From Candidatus Poseidoniaceae archaeon (GTDB lineage: Archaea > Thermoplasmatota > Poseidoniia > Poseidoniales > Poseidoniaceae), in NCBI GenBank assembly GCA_938084675.1, contig CALKGM010000002.1, positions 104,193 through 168,192 on the forward strand: DNA of 64,000 nucleotides, given 5' to 3'. The stretch's first letter is position 1, and every line of letters starts with the position of its first letter. This document shows positions 33,601 through 42,776 of this stretch, in pieces. The position numbers and the translations under genes were made by a program. The notes beneath the pieces are model-generated. The model was not told the DNA's origin, did not search any database, and saw nothing but the letters and a program-made list of their open reading frames with translations.

Positions 33601-35723
33601 CGTTCACTTTCTTGTTTGATAACATTGCGCCAACCCTCATTACCTCTGATGTTGAGAGGTTTGACCATCGTGATTCAAGCCCAGTTACTTCTTTGGCGTT
33701 CACCATTAGCGACCGTCCTCACCTTCCAACACATGCTAAATCGCATATCTGGTCCTCTTGGATGGATGATGCTAACCAGGACGGAGTAATGGACCTTGAA
33801 GAGATTCAAACCCTTGATCTAACTCTCCCTGAAAACCTCACATTGCTTATGGATGAATACCTGTTGTACGTCGATACTTCAGATGCTGTATTTGGTGACT
33901 ACTTCATTGGATGGCTGGAAGTTGCGGACAGTGCAGGGCACATCATGGCTGATTCTGGTTCACCTTCATCTCCACTGTTTCATGTTCAAATCAATGACAA
34001 TGGTGCGCCCTCCTTGGGAGCAGCAACGGTTGGATGGGAGCAAGGTGTGAATCCATGGATCCACCCAGGGCAAACGAATACAATCAACGTACCCATTTGG
34101 GAAAAGAATGGAATCTATGACATTGCAGAAATCCATCTTTCGCTCGCCTCAAATACGCCGAATCCGGCGACCATCTCATGGAACCAATCAACTGGAATTT
34201 GCACATCTTCTCACAATTTCGTCAACGTGGAATCGTGTGAACTTATCCCGACTGAAGCAGATGATTTGTTTTCAAGGAACGGAGTATTTGAAGCGAATTT
34301 TTCCATTGAATGGGGCTATGATGCAGATACATCCCTCCTTCGGATTCCTCATATTACCATGTTGGACCAATCCGGACAATCGAATCGGTTCACCCTTGAA
34401 CGATTGGGTTGGATGTTTTCAAGCGAGGTTGTGTTTGATGAAGATTCTTTGTTGATACAACTTGGAGACGAACCGAATAACTCTCCTGGTTATTGGGTCA
34501 AACCAAGAACAACGTTTGAACTTTCAGGTTCACTGATGTGGTTCCGCACAGGAGAAGCCCTTGAAGAGAGCATCGATGTCGAGATGAATTTAGGAGAAAA
34601 CTCGGTCGTTCTTGAAACTGTAGATGGTTCATTTAGCGGGACGGTCATGGCTCCACTTCAGGAGAATACCTACGGTTTGACAGGTGGATTGTTTGACGCT
34701 CCTAATGGTGCGATATACAGGGGAGATAATTTGGCTTTTATCTGGTTCATTGTTGATAATCAAGCCCCAAGCGTCAACGCAATTGACCGTCCATCTGCTA
34801 ATTCAGAACTTAAGGAAGAGGATTGGAAAGGCTTGCAATTTGAACTACGTCTCAACGAGAGTGCACAATTGGATGAATCTACACTTCGCCTTCACTGGTC
34901 TCTTAATGAAGCGGGATTGGGCATCAATTCCTATGTTTATGACAATGGAAGTGTCCCTCTAGAAATCCTTGGTGAACGTCTATCTGGTTCATCCATTCCG
35001 GTTCGCAGTTCTTTGGACTTAGATGAATTGATGCTTCCAGTGTTCCGTACAAGTTCAGTTGAATTGCGAATATGGGTGACTGGTATGGATGCAGCAGGCC
35101 ATCCTGTGAATGAGGTATTCAATGACATTGACTCCCCTCTACGAGTTTGGTCGTTGGAACAACGGGTACCAGAGTATTCCTTCTCAAAGGTGGAGATGGA
35201 CCCTAAATCAGATATTCATCAAGGTGATTATGTAGAAATTGCTACGATGGTCTCCAACTATGGTCTGGCAGATGGTGAGGCTCAAGTTATCGTCAATCTC
35301 GTGGAATCATCGGGCGCTCGAACTCAACTTGACGCCCGAACACTAGAAATTCAAAGTGGTGAAACAGTTCTGTATGATTACTCATGGAAGCCAACCCGTG
35401 ATGGTACAATGTGGCTTGAAATTAATATTGTGAACGGTCCATCCGTTCAATCCAGTACAGTCCGAGTGGATGAGCCTCGTACTGAGGGCGTGCTTGGAAG
35501 CATAGCAAGCGTCAATTCTTCTTTGCTGGTTGTTGTCGGATTGTTATCATTGAGTCTTGTTGGCCTCCTTGTCTATGGTCTGCGACGTGAAGTTGTTCCA
35601 GAAATGACACCTTCACTTTCACGCCCAACTCCTGCCGTTAAGAAGACAGAACCTGCAGGTCAACAAAGTCCATATGGGGCTTCACCTGAAGTTTCCTCTC
35701 CTGGCGAAAATCCGTATCAGTGA
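30675..35723 (+). CDS. Giant surface protein, 1682 aa, with MAM-like and CARDB-like domains
   Basis: An N-terminal signal segment (QRVAAGLVILFLMSLLPAVN), a huge ectodomain and a single C-terminal helix (SSLLVVVGLLSLSLVGLLVYGL) followed by a Pro-rich tail define a type I surface protein. Residues ~120-290 look like a MAM/lectin-type jelly roll (GWTYDFEG, WDLKFMKRLGVES, GWNIDDVEI). Just before the helix, residues ~1510-1610 resemble a CARDB/Ig-like fold (YVEIATMVSNYGLADGEAQVIVNL). Between them are many beta-rich stretches, one with an Asp loop (DANQDGVMDLEE). Function is unknown; adhesion or cell-surface structure is an inference. The T5 tract just after its stop may help termination. Confidence 0.75.
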   Translation: MRGGQGSQRVAAGLVILFLMSLLPAVNIGHDEALSDTQEAGFKASTLGQATSITVGSWPDGANQRVSLSVPDGHAIESLQLGIEASDLSDSVASSWSEVGDFDQGSVYDGMDVNGSELGLLPQGWTYDFEGVNPFTFGGTNVWYYGSDTTLGGGGVNSGASAIYTYDGSYPNNMGGPFWATSPVMNCGGCSGAWDLKFMKRLGVESSYYDHAYVSVKSTTGNWVNVWSNPQSTINDGSYTQQTVSITTHVQNNPNFQVRFGLGSSDGSVQYTGWNIDDVEILPVASGISSGEGNWTSSAFGPSDLGRGEERSYGFMHMDATIDPSSVFEWQLLDAQTMVPIPGFEHMTSTQVDLGIIDWKEYPSARLQIHMLQGSGGGVSKIRSISFDGHLMKTFDNDPTGDGWDIQSGSWQSSGVITSSGTVTSEVFHLRSGFSSVKTSNIVTGPGVMEVSIDGGLNWLPMDSQGDLHLDAPAFMAQFRMKSTSGTYTWDTFDVELVRTSVVQGLRFDIGLDGTSEWSMERNGLGSFGLQDELLNGKMWQSIATSPSGSANFDVALPTDGVDAFQFAVASPSAVLSSPFMAMSINGQDILNRGLSNLQDMEFVTLTQTELASLNTALGGASNTVGIPSLPMANLQIRIGSSLSSGDVLLGGVFAPYNPNITLTLNAVHPLVIGLNDALSSIVAVQGQKEIALPVRMDGTGAISLTVMDLQTQASVEPVSFMVENVSNTLVPSNDWIETAATFDFAGIGVTDALTHAEQSSWDVELNLIGPNQQTNIRCPVNALPITPVSISSCTTSGIPLIWFDDGESGSIDASSAGSFLEIQHRFKFPDSWDDESSAVIAVNFLAPTGPMLPVSASFGLGNDQGVENDISLESWSVLSSNGIRSSPTHNYLRAGEFVNVEVVLGFEGANEGTPRTGQALVRFMVDGTEYATTSSYSNGVALFPYSIPTGRTSIDLGVEVIPLRGQSVVNEVETSFTFLFDNIAPTLITSDVERFDHRDSSPVTSLAFTISDRPHLPTHAKSHIWSSWMDDANQDGVMDLEEIQTLDLTLPENLTLLMDEYLLYVDTSDAVFGDYFIGWLEVADSAGHIMADSGSPSSPLFHVQINDNGAPSLGAATVGWEQGVNPWIHPGQTNTINVPIWEKNGIYDIAEIHLSLASNTPNPATISWNQSTGICTSSHNFVNVESCELIPTEADDLFSRNGVFEANFSIEWGYDADTSLLRIPHITMLDQSGQSNRFTLERLGWMFSSEVVFDEDSLLIQLGDEPNNSPGYWVKPRTTFELSGSLMWFRTGEALEESIDVEMNLGENSVVLETVDGSFSGTVMAPLQENTYGLTGGLFDAPNGAIYRGDNLAFIWFIVDNQAPSVNAIDRPSANSELKEEDWKGLQFELRLNESAQLDESTLRLHWSLNEAGLGINSYVYDNGSVPLEILGERLSGSSIPVRSSLDLDELMLPVFRTSSVELRIWVTGMDAAGHPVNEVFNDIDSPLRVWSLEQRVPEYSFSKVEMDPKSDIHQGDYVEIATMVSNYGLADGEAQVIVNLVESSGARTQLDARTLEIQSGETVLYDYSWKPTRDGTMWLEINIVNGPSVQSSTVRVDEPRTEGVLGSIASVNSSLLVVVGLLSLSLVGLLVYGLRREVVPEMTPSLSRPTPAVKKTEPAGQQSPYGASPEVSSPGENPYQ

Positions 35724-35741
35724 TGGTTTTTCTCCCAACGG

Positions 35742-35755
35742 CGCATTGAAATGCG
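35742..35755. repeat. Inverted repeat before the RNase P RNA gene
   Basis: CGCATT and AATGCG arms of 6 bp around GA, about 20 bp upstream of the RNase P RNA. It occupies the expected TATA position, so it may be a promoter or operator element. Confidence 0.35.
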
Positions 35756-35775
35756 AGAGGCGAACAGTCCATCAT

Positions 35776-36078
35776 GGAGGGAGTAGGAGGATCGCTGACA
35801 GAGTTCGACTCTGAGGAAAGTCCCCTCTCCGTAGTGCAAGCGGCTGACAGAAGGAAGCAAACAGAAATGGTTGGGTCAATGCAGCAGAAACGAACGATGC
35901 AAGGTGTGTACGATGACGTTGAAAGACCGAGATTGCCTTGTTGTCGATGAGACGAGCAACCCCGCTGGAGCAAGTCCAAACCGTTCCGTTAACTCGGCAC
36001 GACGAGGAACAGGTAGGATGCACAGTTGAATGCGATCACCGAAAGGGAACAGAAAGGGGCTTACTCCCTACTCCCTCC
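35776..36078 (+). ncRNA. rnpB: RNase P RNA (archaeal type A)
   Basis: About 303 nt. Helix P1 is an 11-bp pairing of GGAGGGAGTAG (35776-35786) with CTACTCCCTCC (36068-36078), which sets both ends. Conserved region I reads GAGGAAAGTCC at 35813-35823, and conserved region V is ACAGAA at 36049-36054 followed by GGGGCTTA, together forming P4. The internal CAACCCCGCTGGAGCAAG near 35956 also matches the family. The catalytic RNA cuts 5' leaders off pre-tRNAs. ORFs inside it are accidental. Confidence 0.92.
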
Positions 36079-36249
36079 ACTCTCAAGATGATTCATTACA
36101 CATGGGCTAACGGACGTATGATTGATTCACTCTTCTTCATTTGAGTCCGTCACTATCGCCGCCAGCGGGTTCACCTGGGGCTACTGAAGAAAGAGGACGT
36201 TAGAAGTGTTGTGAAGTGTTTTTGAAATGGGTTTCTTGTGGTATGGTCC

Positions 36250-39153
36250 TCAACTTACCCCACTTCTTTCATCATCAATCACGATTGCATCAAGTGATTT
36301 CATAACATTAGGTTGACCAACTGCGATTCCATCACCGAAATCAATCCATGACGGATGGCCGTTGATTTTAGCTCTCACTACATGTTCTGCGGTGATTATA
36401 GCAGGCAGTAGGAATGAACTGGTGAGGAATGCAAAGATAATCAGAAGACACATCAACATGAAGAAATTCTCTAAGCCGGGGAATGCTGCTAGGAATCCTG
36501 CTCCAATGCCAGAGACAGTGGTGATTGTTGTTTCAAAAATAGTTTGGCCGGTTTCTTCAATCGCAGACGCCATGCCATGAGGCGACTCCCCTTCTTCCTG
36601 TATCCGATGCATGACGTGAATCGCGTCGTCAACTCCGATTCCAAAGACAATTGTTCCAATCATTGCCGTGAAAATATTCACGTTGACGTCTCCACTTTGC
36701 ATAAGGAGTGGTTGCCACAAGATGACTACTGCCACTGGTATCATTGTGTAAATTCCTAACCTCGGGGAGCGGAATACAATGCTAAGAAGTACAGTAAGAA
36801 CGAGTAACGTGATTATTGTTGTCTTGCTTTGCGTGTCATGAATCCCATCATTGATGTCAAGAGATACAGGGAGTCCACCTGTAAGTAAGGATGTTCTTGT
36901 ATTGAGCAATGTGGGCCCTTCGCCTAGGATTCCATCGATCTCATCCCTAAGTTCCCCAGCCACATTGAGATTCATGTACGGTTGGGTCACATAGACGATC
37001 GCCTTGTCTCCGTTTTCATTCAACAGCATCGACCGAACTTCCTCAGATAACGTGTCAAACGCCACATTGACCATGTCCTTCCTCAGCGCTTCACGTTCTG
37101 AAACAGGAATCAAGGTCCAGCCAGGGCAGTTGAGGTCGAGTATCTCTTCACTATCCCAACAAGGGTCATGGAGCAAATCCCAAAGAGAACCATCACCAAC
37201 AGTAACACCTTCTGTAAGCGTAATTGTTGCAGGAATGGTTTTCAGGAAGGTGATAATGCTCGTTGTTGCCGTTTCATCTACCTGGTCTATTGCCCCTTCA
37301 ATTTCATCCATTGAGTCCAGGACTGGAAGGTCTCTGATGTTTTCAGTTCCATTCAGGTTGGGCCGTTCAGTAGCATCGTAGATGAATAGGGATGTTTGAC
37401 CACTGCTAAATTGACGAGAATACTCAGCGAGTGAATTCAGAGAATCAATTCCATCTGGGGCTTCGGATGAGCCAGTAATTGGTTTGTTCATCTCATCGAG
37501 GTTGGCAATGCCGTAAGACGTCACTGCAGCAGTGAGTACGAGCAAGATGAGGAATCCCCGTACCGGAAATTTGCCAATGTTCTTCCACACCGAGGGGTTG
37601 GTCCTTTTGTTGAATTTTAGCATCCAAGAAAGGGTTGGTACAAGAACAATACTCAGAATTAAGGTTGAGAAAATTCCGATTACAAGCGTGATTCCAACAG
37701 AGCGAATTGGAGATATGGGGACGATTGCAGGAGCGATGAGCACGGAAAAGCCAACAATCGTAGTGAGTGCTGATAGGAATACTGCAACACCGGTTGAACG
37801 GGTCATCTCCATGACACAGGATTTGTAAAAATCAATGTCCCACAGGTCGGGTACTTCCAACTTATGCGCTCCTCGCTTTCGCCGACGCTCGTTTTCATCG
37901 TGAGCTTTGTCAATCTCTTTCCGTCTCACCTCCTCAATGCGGTTTACCATGTGAAGCGCATAATCCACTCCAAGCCCGATGAGAATCGGGAAGGTTGCTA
38001 CAATCATTGGTGTGAGCGTGATATCCAGGATGACGGATGTCCCAAAGGTGATTGCAAGAGCCATCATGATGGGAGTTCCGGTTATGACGACAACTTTTGC
38101 CGACCGGTGGAGAAAGGTGATGATGAGGATGGTAAACAATACTGAGAACGGAAGGATCATCAACAAGTCCTCATAGATAGCATTCGATATATCTTCCAAG
38201 ACTTTTGTCAATCCAGTCACGGTCATCTCAGTATTTTGATATTCAGTTGGGCGATTATCGATGATGTCTTGAAAGTGACTTAAAAGTTCTGAAAAGTCGT
38301 CGTAATCATTGGTTACGCTGGGGTCATGGTGCATGCCGACTACAATCGCTGTAGTGTCCCAAATACCATCACCATCCATGTCATTGGTGTAGTTCCCATC
38401 TCCATCGCTATCGACTGTTGGGTCCATATCATTGGTATCCTTGAAGAGGGTGTCAAATCCGCCATCGGACTCTTCAATGATCTGATCGATACGGTCTTGG
38501 TCAGGAATACTGTAATCTCCACCGGTTTGGTCTTGACTGCAATCGATGGATAGCGGTATGCGTTCGTTAACGATGTTAGCACAGAGGGCCTTGTTGAACC
38601 GACCATCTGATGAGTTGATCTCCTTGATGACTTGTGCGGGAGAAATAATCCAAAGCACACCGTCCTTTCTACCATGGTCAAACTTGTCATAATCAATACC
38701 TCTCCCGCGAGAGTCGCTATTGATGTTGGTAGAATCTCCTTCAATCCAACTGATTTCTTTGAGGAAATTTTCCTCGGTGATGTTTGTTGAGTCAGCGGTG
38801 TTGAACGCGTTGGGTGTTTGAATGTAGATTACTGCAAGGTCGGTTGACCATTCAGTGCGAACTTCCAGGAGAAGGTCAGTTGATGGAGCTCCGTCGGGTA
38901 GAAATATCTCGACATCATCATCAATTTGCTGTTGAAATGACATGCCCTGTTGGGCAAAAATTCCAGTGATGACAAGGAGTAAAACCAGAATGGTTCCGGG
39001 AGATTTCAATACGTTGGAATAGAGGCCGTCGAGACGTAGATTTGCCCATTCTTTTACACGCTGATTTGCAAGTGAAAGTTGTTTGAGAGCGACATCCATG
39101 CCGGAGGCTTCGCTCTTCATGAATAGCCGATGTAACGGTGGCTCAAGAATCAT
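36250..39153 (-). CDS. RND-superfamily (MMPL-like) exporter
   Basis: 967 residues in two homologous halves, each with one TM helix, a large ectodomain and five more helices, as in COG1033 RND exporters. Helix 1 is near residues 51-67. The mid-membrane GLGVDYALHMVNRIEE and later GIGVDDAIHVMHRIQEE, each with the Asp needed for proton relay, are the family signatures. The first ectodomain carries an acidic insert at ~244-266 (VDSDGDGNYTNDMDGDGIWD) resembling a calcium-binding TSP3 loop. The cargo is unknown; lipids are common in the family. Confidence 0.9.
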   Translation of the reverse strand: MILEPPLHRLFMKSEASGMDVALKQLSLANQRVKEWANLRLDGLYSNVLKSPGTILVLLLVITGIFAQQGMSFQQQIDDDVEIFLPDGAPSTDLLLEVRTEWSTDLAVIYIQTPNAFNTADSTNITEENFLKEISWIEGDSTNINSDSRGRGIDYDKFDHGRKDGVLWIISPAQVIKEINSSDGRFNKALCANIVNERIPLSIDCSQDQTGGDYSIPDQDRIDQIIEESDGGFDTLFKDTNDMDPTVDSDGDGNYTNDMDGDGIWDTTAIVVGMHHDPSVTNDYDDFSELLSHFQDIIDNRPTEYQNTEMTVTGLTKVLEDISNAIYEDLLMILPFSVLFTILIITFLHRSAKVVVITGTPIMMALAITFGTSVILDITLTPMIVATFPILIGLGVDYALHMVNRIEEVRRKEIDKAHDENERRRKRGAHKLEVPDLWDIDFYKSCVMEMTRSTGVAVFLSALTTIVGFSVLIAPAIVPISPIRSVGITLVIGIFSTLILSIVLVPTLSWMLKFNKRTNPSVWKNIGKFPVRGFLILLVLTAAVTSYGIANLDEMNKPITGSSEAPDGIDSLNSLAEYSRQFSSGQTSLFIYDATERPNLNGTENIRDLPVLDSMDEIEGAIDQVDETATTSIITFLKTIPATITLTEGVTVGDGSLWDLLHDPCWDSEEILDLNCPGWTLIPVSEREALRKDMVNVAFDTLSEEVRSMLLNENGDKAIVYVTQPYMNLNVAGELRDEIDGILGEGPTLLNTRTSLLTGGLPVSLDINDGIHDTQSKTTIITLLVLTVLLSIVFRSPRLGIYTMIPVAVVILWQPLLMQSGDVNVNIFTAMIGTIVFGIGVDDAIHVMHRIQEEGESPHGMASAIEETGQTIFETTITTVSGIGAGFLAAFPGLENFFMLMCLLIIFAFLTSSFLLPAIITAEHVVRAKINGHPSWIDFGDGIAVGQPNVMKSLDAIVIDDERSGVS

Positions 39154-39183
39154 TCCGTAACGTGAGCATCATATGCTACTTTT

Positions 39184-40389
39184 TCAGCATGCATCATACG
39201 CCTGAATGAGGTATTCAGTAAGCGGACTTGTATGTGCAAGTTCAGAAATTCCATCAACTCCCTCAACTGCATAAGCACGTATGACATCGCGGACACGAAC
39301 GTTACCTTCCGATGAGCGTGCGAGAATCATGGCTCCTTTGATCGGTTTACCAGTTCCATGTGGGTCATAGACAGTATCCAAAGCCTCTTCTAAGAACCAT
39401 TCTGCTTTTCCTCCTGGTTCTCCATCGTAGGTCTTCTTTGGCTTCTTGGCACCAAACATACCTCCGGATTTCGCTTTGGGCTTTGTTGGAGCTGAACTTT
39501 TCTTTGGTTTGGAACTCACACTCGCAGCACTCTTTCCTTTGGATTGAGAACCAGATTTCTTGATTTCAGCTTCTAACTCCTTTCGGACTTCTTTCTCTAT
39601 CTTCTTGCGCAGCTTTTCCTCGTCGACTTCAGCCGCAGGTGCCGTTGCATTTTTTGCATCAGAAAGTTGGTCTTTGAGGTCTTGAATTTTATCTTGGTAG
39701 GTTGATGAAAGGTGCATGAGGGACGCTTTCATGGACGCCTCAAGTTGCATTGCGAGGAATGTATGAGATGTTTCGGTCCACTTTTTCCATTGTAGCAATG
39801 CATTTGCATGAATGTCAGATCCGCACTTAGGGCAGAAACTCTTCTTTGGAGGGACCATGATGGGTACACTCTTCAATGCTTCAGCAGTTAACGCTTCAGG
39901 ATGGCCCTGTGATGCTTGAATGAGATGAACACTCGCTTTGAGTCCAAGGTCCATGGCTTCATGAAATACGTCATTTTCAAGGTCAAAAGTTCCAGATTTC
40001 TTGAGGTCGCCAACTTTTGATGGTGCAATGGCGTCAATCGCTGCGTCGGCTGCCGAATCCCCCCATTTTACATTTTGCAGAGCTGGTGCGATTTCCATCG
40101 TTGAGGTAGGTGCTTCAAACGCATCACTCAATGCATTTTCTCCATCATCTGCCGCGGCTGCAATGCCCAGGGCGATTGGATCTGCTCCGTCCTCAACCTG
40201 TGCAATCATGTCAAATTTCTGAGCCATTGAGAGGTCATCTCGGATTCGAATGACGTCCTTTAGTTGATTCAAATCATGCCCTGTGGCAGTTATTGGGCCT
40301 TGAAGCGACAGGTCATGACCGCAGGAAAGGCAATATTTGGCAGTGACTTCAACGCCTGCCTCACATGTCGGACAATACACCCCTCCCAT
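39184..40389 (-). CDS. Zinc-ribbon and coiled-coil protein, 401 aa
   Basis: N-terminal double-CxxC ribbon (YCPTC and YCLSCGHDL) and a second, partial ribbon near residue 185 (FCPKCGSDIH). A helical, Lys/Glu-rich coiled coil runs about 225-275, followed by a Lys/Ser/Pro-rich disordered region with GMFGAKKPKK. The last ~75 residues are a compact domain (EWFLEEALDTVYDPHGTGKPIKG). I do not recognise the family. It lies 30 bp upstream of the RND exporter on the same strand, so they could be cotranscribed. Confidence 0.65.
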   Translation of the reverse strand: MGGVYCPTCEAGVEVTAKYCLSCGHDLSLQGPITATGHDLNQLKDVIRIRDDLSMAQKFDMIAQVEDGADPIALGIAAAADDGENALSDAFEAPTSTMEIAPALQNVKWGDSAADAAIDAIAPSKVGDLKKSGTFDLENDVFHEAMDLGLKASVHLIQASQGHPEALTAEALKSVPIMVPPKKSFCPKCGSDIHANALLQWKKWTETSHTFLAMQLEASMKASLMHLSSTYQDKIQDLKDQLSDAKNATAPAAEVDEEKLRKKIEKEVRKELEAEIKKSGSQSKGKSAASVSSKPKKSSAPTKPKAKSGGMFGAKKPKKTYDGEPGGKAEWFLEEALDTVYDPHGTGKPIKGAMILARSSEGNVRVRDVIRAYAVEGVDGISELAHTSPLTEYLIQAYDAC

Positions 40390-40478
40390 ATGCTCTCAAG
40401 GTAAGTGACTCCTTTTGAAGGGTATGTTTCAAACTCTTGGGGGCGAGCCCCTTCTTGGTGGGTTTGCCTGAGTTGCGA

Positions 40479-42083
40479 TTAGGATAAGCGGGCTGAACAG
40501 GCACGAGCTAGCATGCATACATCCTCACGAATACAATTCGCTAAAATTGGAGCCAAACGAGGGCCACGTTCGCTTCCCATGAACATAGCATAGCACGCCC
40601 TGTACATCGTTCGCATCGGTGCTTCAGCATGCAGTGCTGCATTCTTGAAAGCCTGCGTAATTCCTTCTGCAGTCCACTCAGCAGATTCCATTTCAGCAGC
40701 AATATGGGGGATGACCTTACGTTGTTCATCATCCAATCCAGAGAGTGCTTCCTCATCTGGTTGATTGAGAATCACGATTCGCATTTCTTCAGGGAAGTGC
40801 TTTGATTCAATCCAAGCACGCATTCTTGTAAGCCGGTCTGAGAGAACCGATGAAGGGCCAGAAATGGCTCCCGATTCTTTGAGGGACGACCAAATTCCAT
40901 CGTCATTAGGTTTAATTTGAGCGAGAAGGGCAAGATGGCGGAAACTTACTGAGGTTGCTTCTGCCTGTTCTCCCGCAGATACCATCGAAAGGCGGAGTGC
41001 GGCTTGTGCGTCTTCAATTTGCACTCGTTGTCTCCGACTCAATTCATCACTGGAGAGTTCTTCTGCAAAATCCCTTGATGAGAGTCGTTCATATTCGTCG
41101 GCAAGGTTTACCAAACCCATCCCTGTGTCAAATTCTATAGCCTTATTTGGTTTTGAGTTTGCGATTAAAAGACGAAGGATTTCTGGCGGGACAAGACGTA
41201 GCGCCTCTATTGGTCCAACCGTATTTCCGGTGGAAGATGACATCGCCCCTTTTCCACGGAGGCTGATCCATTCGTAAACCAATGACTGAGGTGGTTCATG
41301 GCCAAAGAAGGCAGCGATTTCAACTCCCGTTGCAAATGAACCGCCCGCAGCGCCGTGGTCTTTTCCAAAGGGTTCGCAAGTGATGTTATTGAATCCCCAT
41401 TTTGCCGGCCAATCCAATCTCCAAGGCAGTTTGCCTTCTCCCTTCGTAATGTCTGACTGGCCGCTTTCGCCGTATTGATCCGTCCACATGACAAAGGGAT
41501 ATTCGTATCCAGTAATCGTTAGGCCGTCCAATGACCCCTTTGAGTCAAGTGGCTGCCAGGGAAACCAATCCTTAGGGAGTTCTCTTCCAGATACCCGTTC
41601 TATAATTTCTCGGATTGCACCTGGGTCATCACATGCCTTCTTTGCTGAGGAAGCAAAGTTCCCTTCCCTGTACGAGGTTAGGTTTGGAATCAATCTCGGT
41701 TCCACACCAATTTGCTTTAGCGCCTCTAGGAAGGGTGCAAGAAAGTGGTCGCCATAGGACCATCCTTCATTTTCAAAGCGTTCCCAATCTGGCTTTCCAT
41801 CTTTGTCAGGTGCGGGGATTGCACCGAGTTGATGGCCAATGAATTCCTCATATGATGCATCTAAGAACGGGTATACCTTACGCAGTGGGTCGGCATTATC
41901 CACAACAAAAACGAGTTCTGCATTGAGTCCAGCACGCTGAGCTGCCCTCGTGATCATATCTCCAGTGAGAATTTCTCGGAGATGGCCGATGTGAAATTCT
42001 CCACTCGGGGTGATTCCGGTTGCAATAATATGGTCGTTGCCGCCCTGCGCGAGCCGTTCTGCAATTACATCGGACCAGTGCAT
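40479..42083 (-). CDS. lysS: Class I lysyl-tRNA synthetase
   Basis: 534 residues from ATG 42083, with GAGGTGAT upstream. Charges tRNA-Lys by the class I enzyme that most archaea use. HIGH motif at 31-34 (SGEFHIGHLRE) and the KMSKS-like KGAMSSSTG at ~278-286. The central FGKDHGAAGGSF and GYEYPFVMW segments are typical. The C-terminal half is the alpha-helix-cage anticodon domain. Lies 9 bp downstream of gfcR. Confidence 0.96.
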   Translation of the reverse strand: MHWSDVIAERLAQGGNDHIIATGITPSGEFHIGHLREILTGDMITRAAQRAGLNAELVFVVDNADPLRKVYPFLDASYEEFIGHQLGAIPAPDKDGKPDWERFENEGWSYGDHFLAPFLEALKQIGVEPRLIPNLTSYREGNFASSAKKACDDPGAIREIIERVSGRELPKDWFPWQPLDSKGSLDGLTITGYEYPFVMWTDQYGESGQSDITKGEGKLPWRLDWPAKWGFNNITCEPFGKDHGAAGGSFATGVEIAAFFGHEPPQSLVYEWISLRGKGAMSSSTGNTVGPIEALRLVPPEILRLLIANSKPNKAIEFDTGMGLVNLADEYERLSSRDFAEELSSDELSRRQRVQIEDAQAALRLSMVSAGEQAEATSVSFRHLALLAQIKPNDDGIWSSLKESGAISGPSSVLSDRLTRMRAWIESKHFPEEMRIVILNQPDEEALSGLDDEQRKVIPHIAAEMESAEWTAEGITQAFKNAALHAEAPMRTMYRACYAMFMGSERGPRLAPILANCIREDVCMLARACSARLS

Positions 42084-42092
42084 CACATCACC

Positions 42093-42677
42093 TCAAACAG
42101 CGACTGCTCGAATCAATCCACGAAGTGGGACATCATCGATTTCATTTCGCGTTGTTTTGTTGACAAGAACAATGGCGAGAGCTACTTCTCCACCAGCATC
42201 ACGAATAGATTGAATGGTTTTTGACATCGTCATTCCAGAGGACAGAACGTCGTCGATGATGATGACTCTTTTTCCAGCGACTTGACCGTATTTTGTAGAG
42301 AGTGAACCGCTACCGGCTCCTTGGTCAGTTGTGCGAAAAACAGTCATGTCAGACTCAAGCATTCTGGCAACCTCAAAGGCAAAAGCGATTCCATTGATAG
42401 AGATTCCAACCACGGTATCAATGTCGTCATGCCCGATTTCTTCATCGGCGACATCAGCCATTATGGCTCCAATTGATGCGATCCGGTGGGGGCGTACTCC
42501 GAGCGTTCTCCATCCAATGCGAACGTCACTTGGGCGGTCTTTTTCGCCGGTTCCGGTTAAGAGCCACGTAATGGTGTCTTGGGACAATGACAATTCATCA
42601 GCGATTTGTTGAGTGTTCAACCCCTCTTTTCGTAGATTGGTTGCAAGGACCTTCAGTTCTTCAATGCTTAACACCAT
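42093..42677 (-). CDS. gfcR: HTH-PRTase transcriptional regulator (GfcR/PyrE-like)
   Basis: 194 residues. N-terminal helix-turn-helix (LNTQQIADELSLSQDTITWLLTG) fused to an orotate-phosphoribosyltransferase-like domain. The PRPP-binding motif VIIIDDVLSSGMTM is intact, and TDQGAGSGSLSTKYG is the flexible loop. Archaeal relatives include haloarchaeal GfcR, which regulates sugar-degradation genes by sensing a phosphoribosyl ligand; the target here is not known. It is in operon with lysS and divergent from the aIF2-beta gene. Confidence 0.85.
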   Translation of the reverse strand: MVLSIEELKVLATNLRKEGLNTQQIADELSLSQDTITWLLTGTGEKDRPSDVRIGWRTLGVRPHRIASIGAIMADVADEEIGHDDIDTVVGISINGIAFAFEVARMLESDMTVFRTTDQGAGSGSLSTKYGQVAGKRVIIIDDVLSSGMTMSKTIQSIRDAGGEVALAIVLVNKTTRNEIDDVPLRGLIRAVAV

Positions 42678-42776
42678 GATGCTCAGTTCAACGGGCTGGT
42701 TTAACCCAAATGAATGCTTTCCTGTAAATGCCTCACAGGGCGAAAGTCTTGAAGGGTGGGAGGCCGGCCACGAATC

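Noticed and set aside
35938..36144. 68-residue frame
   Set aside because: Mostly inside the RNase P RNA; no start signal or similarity.
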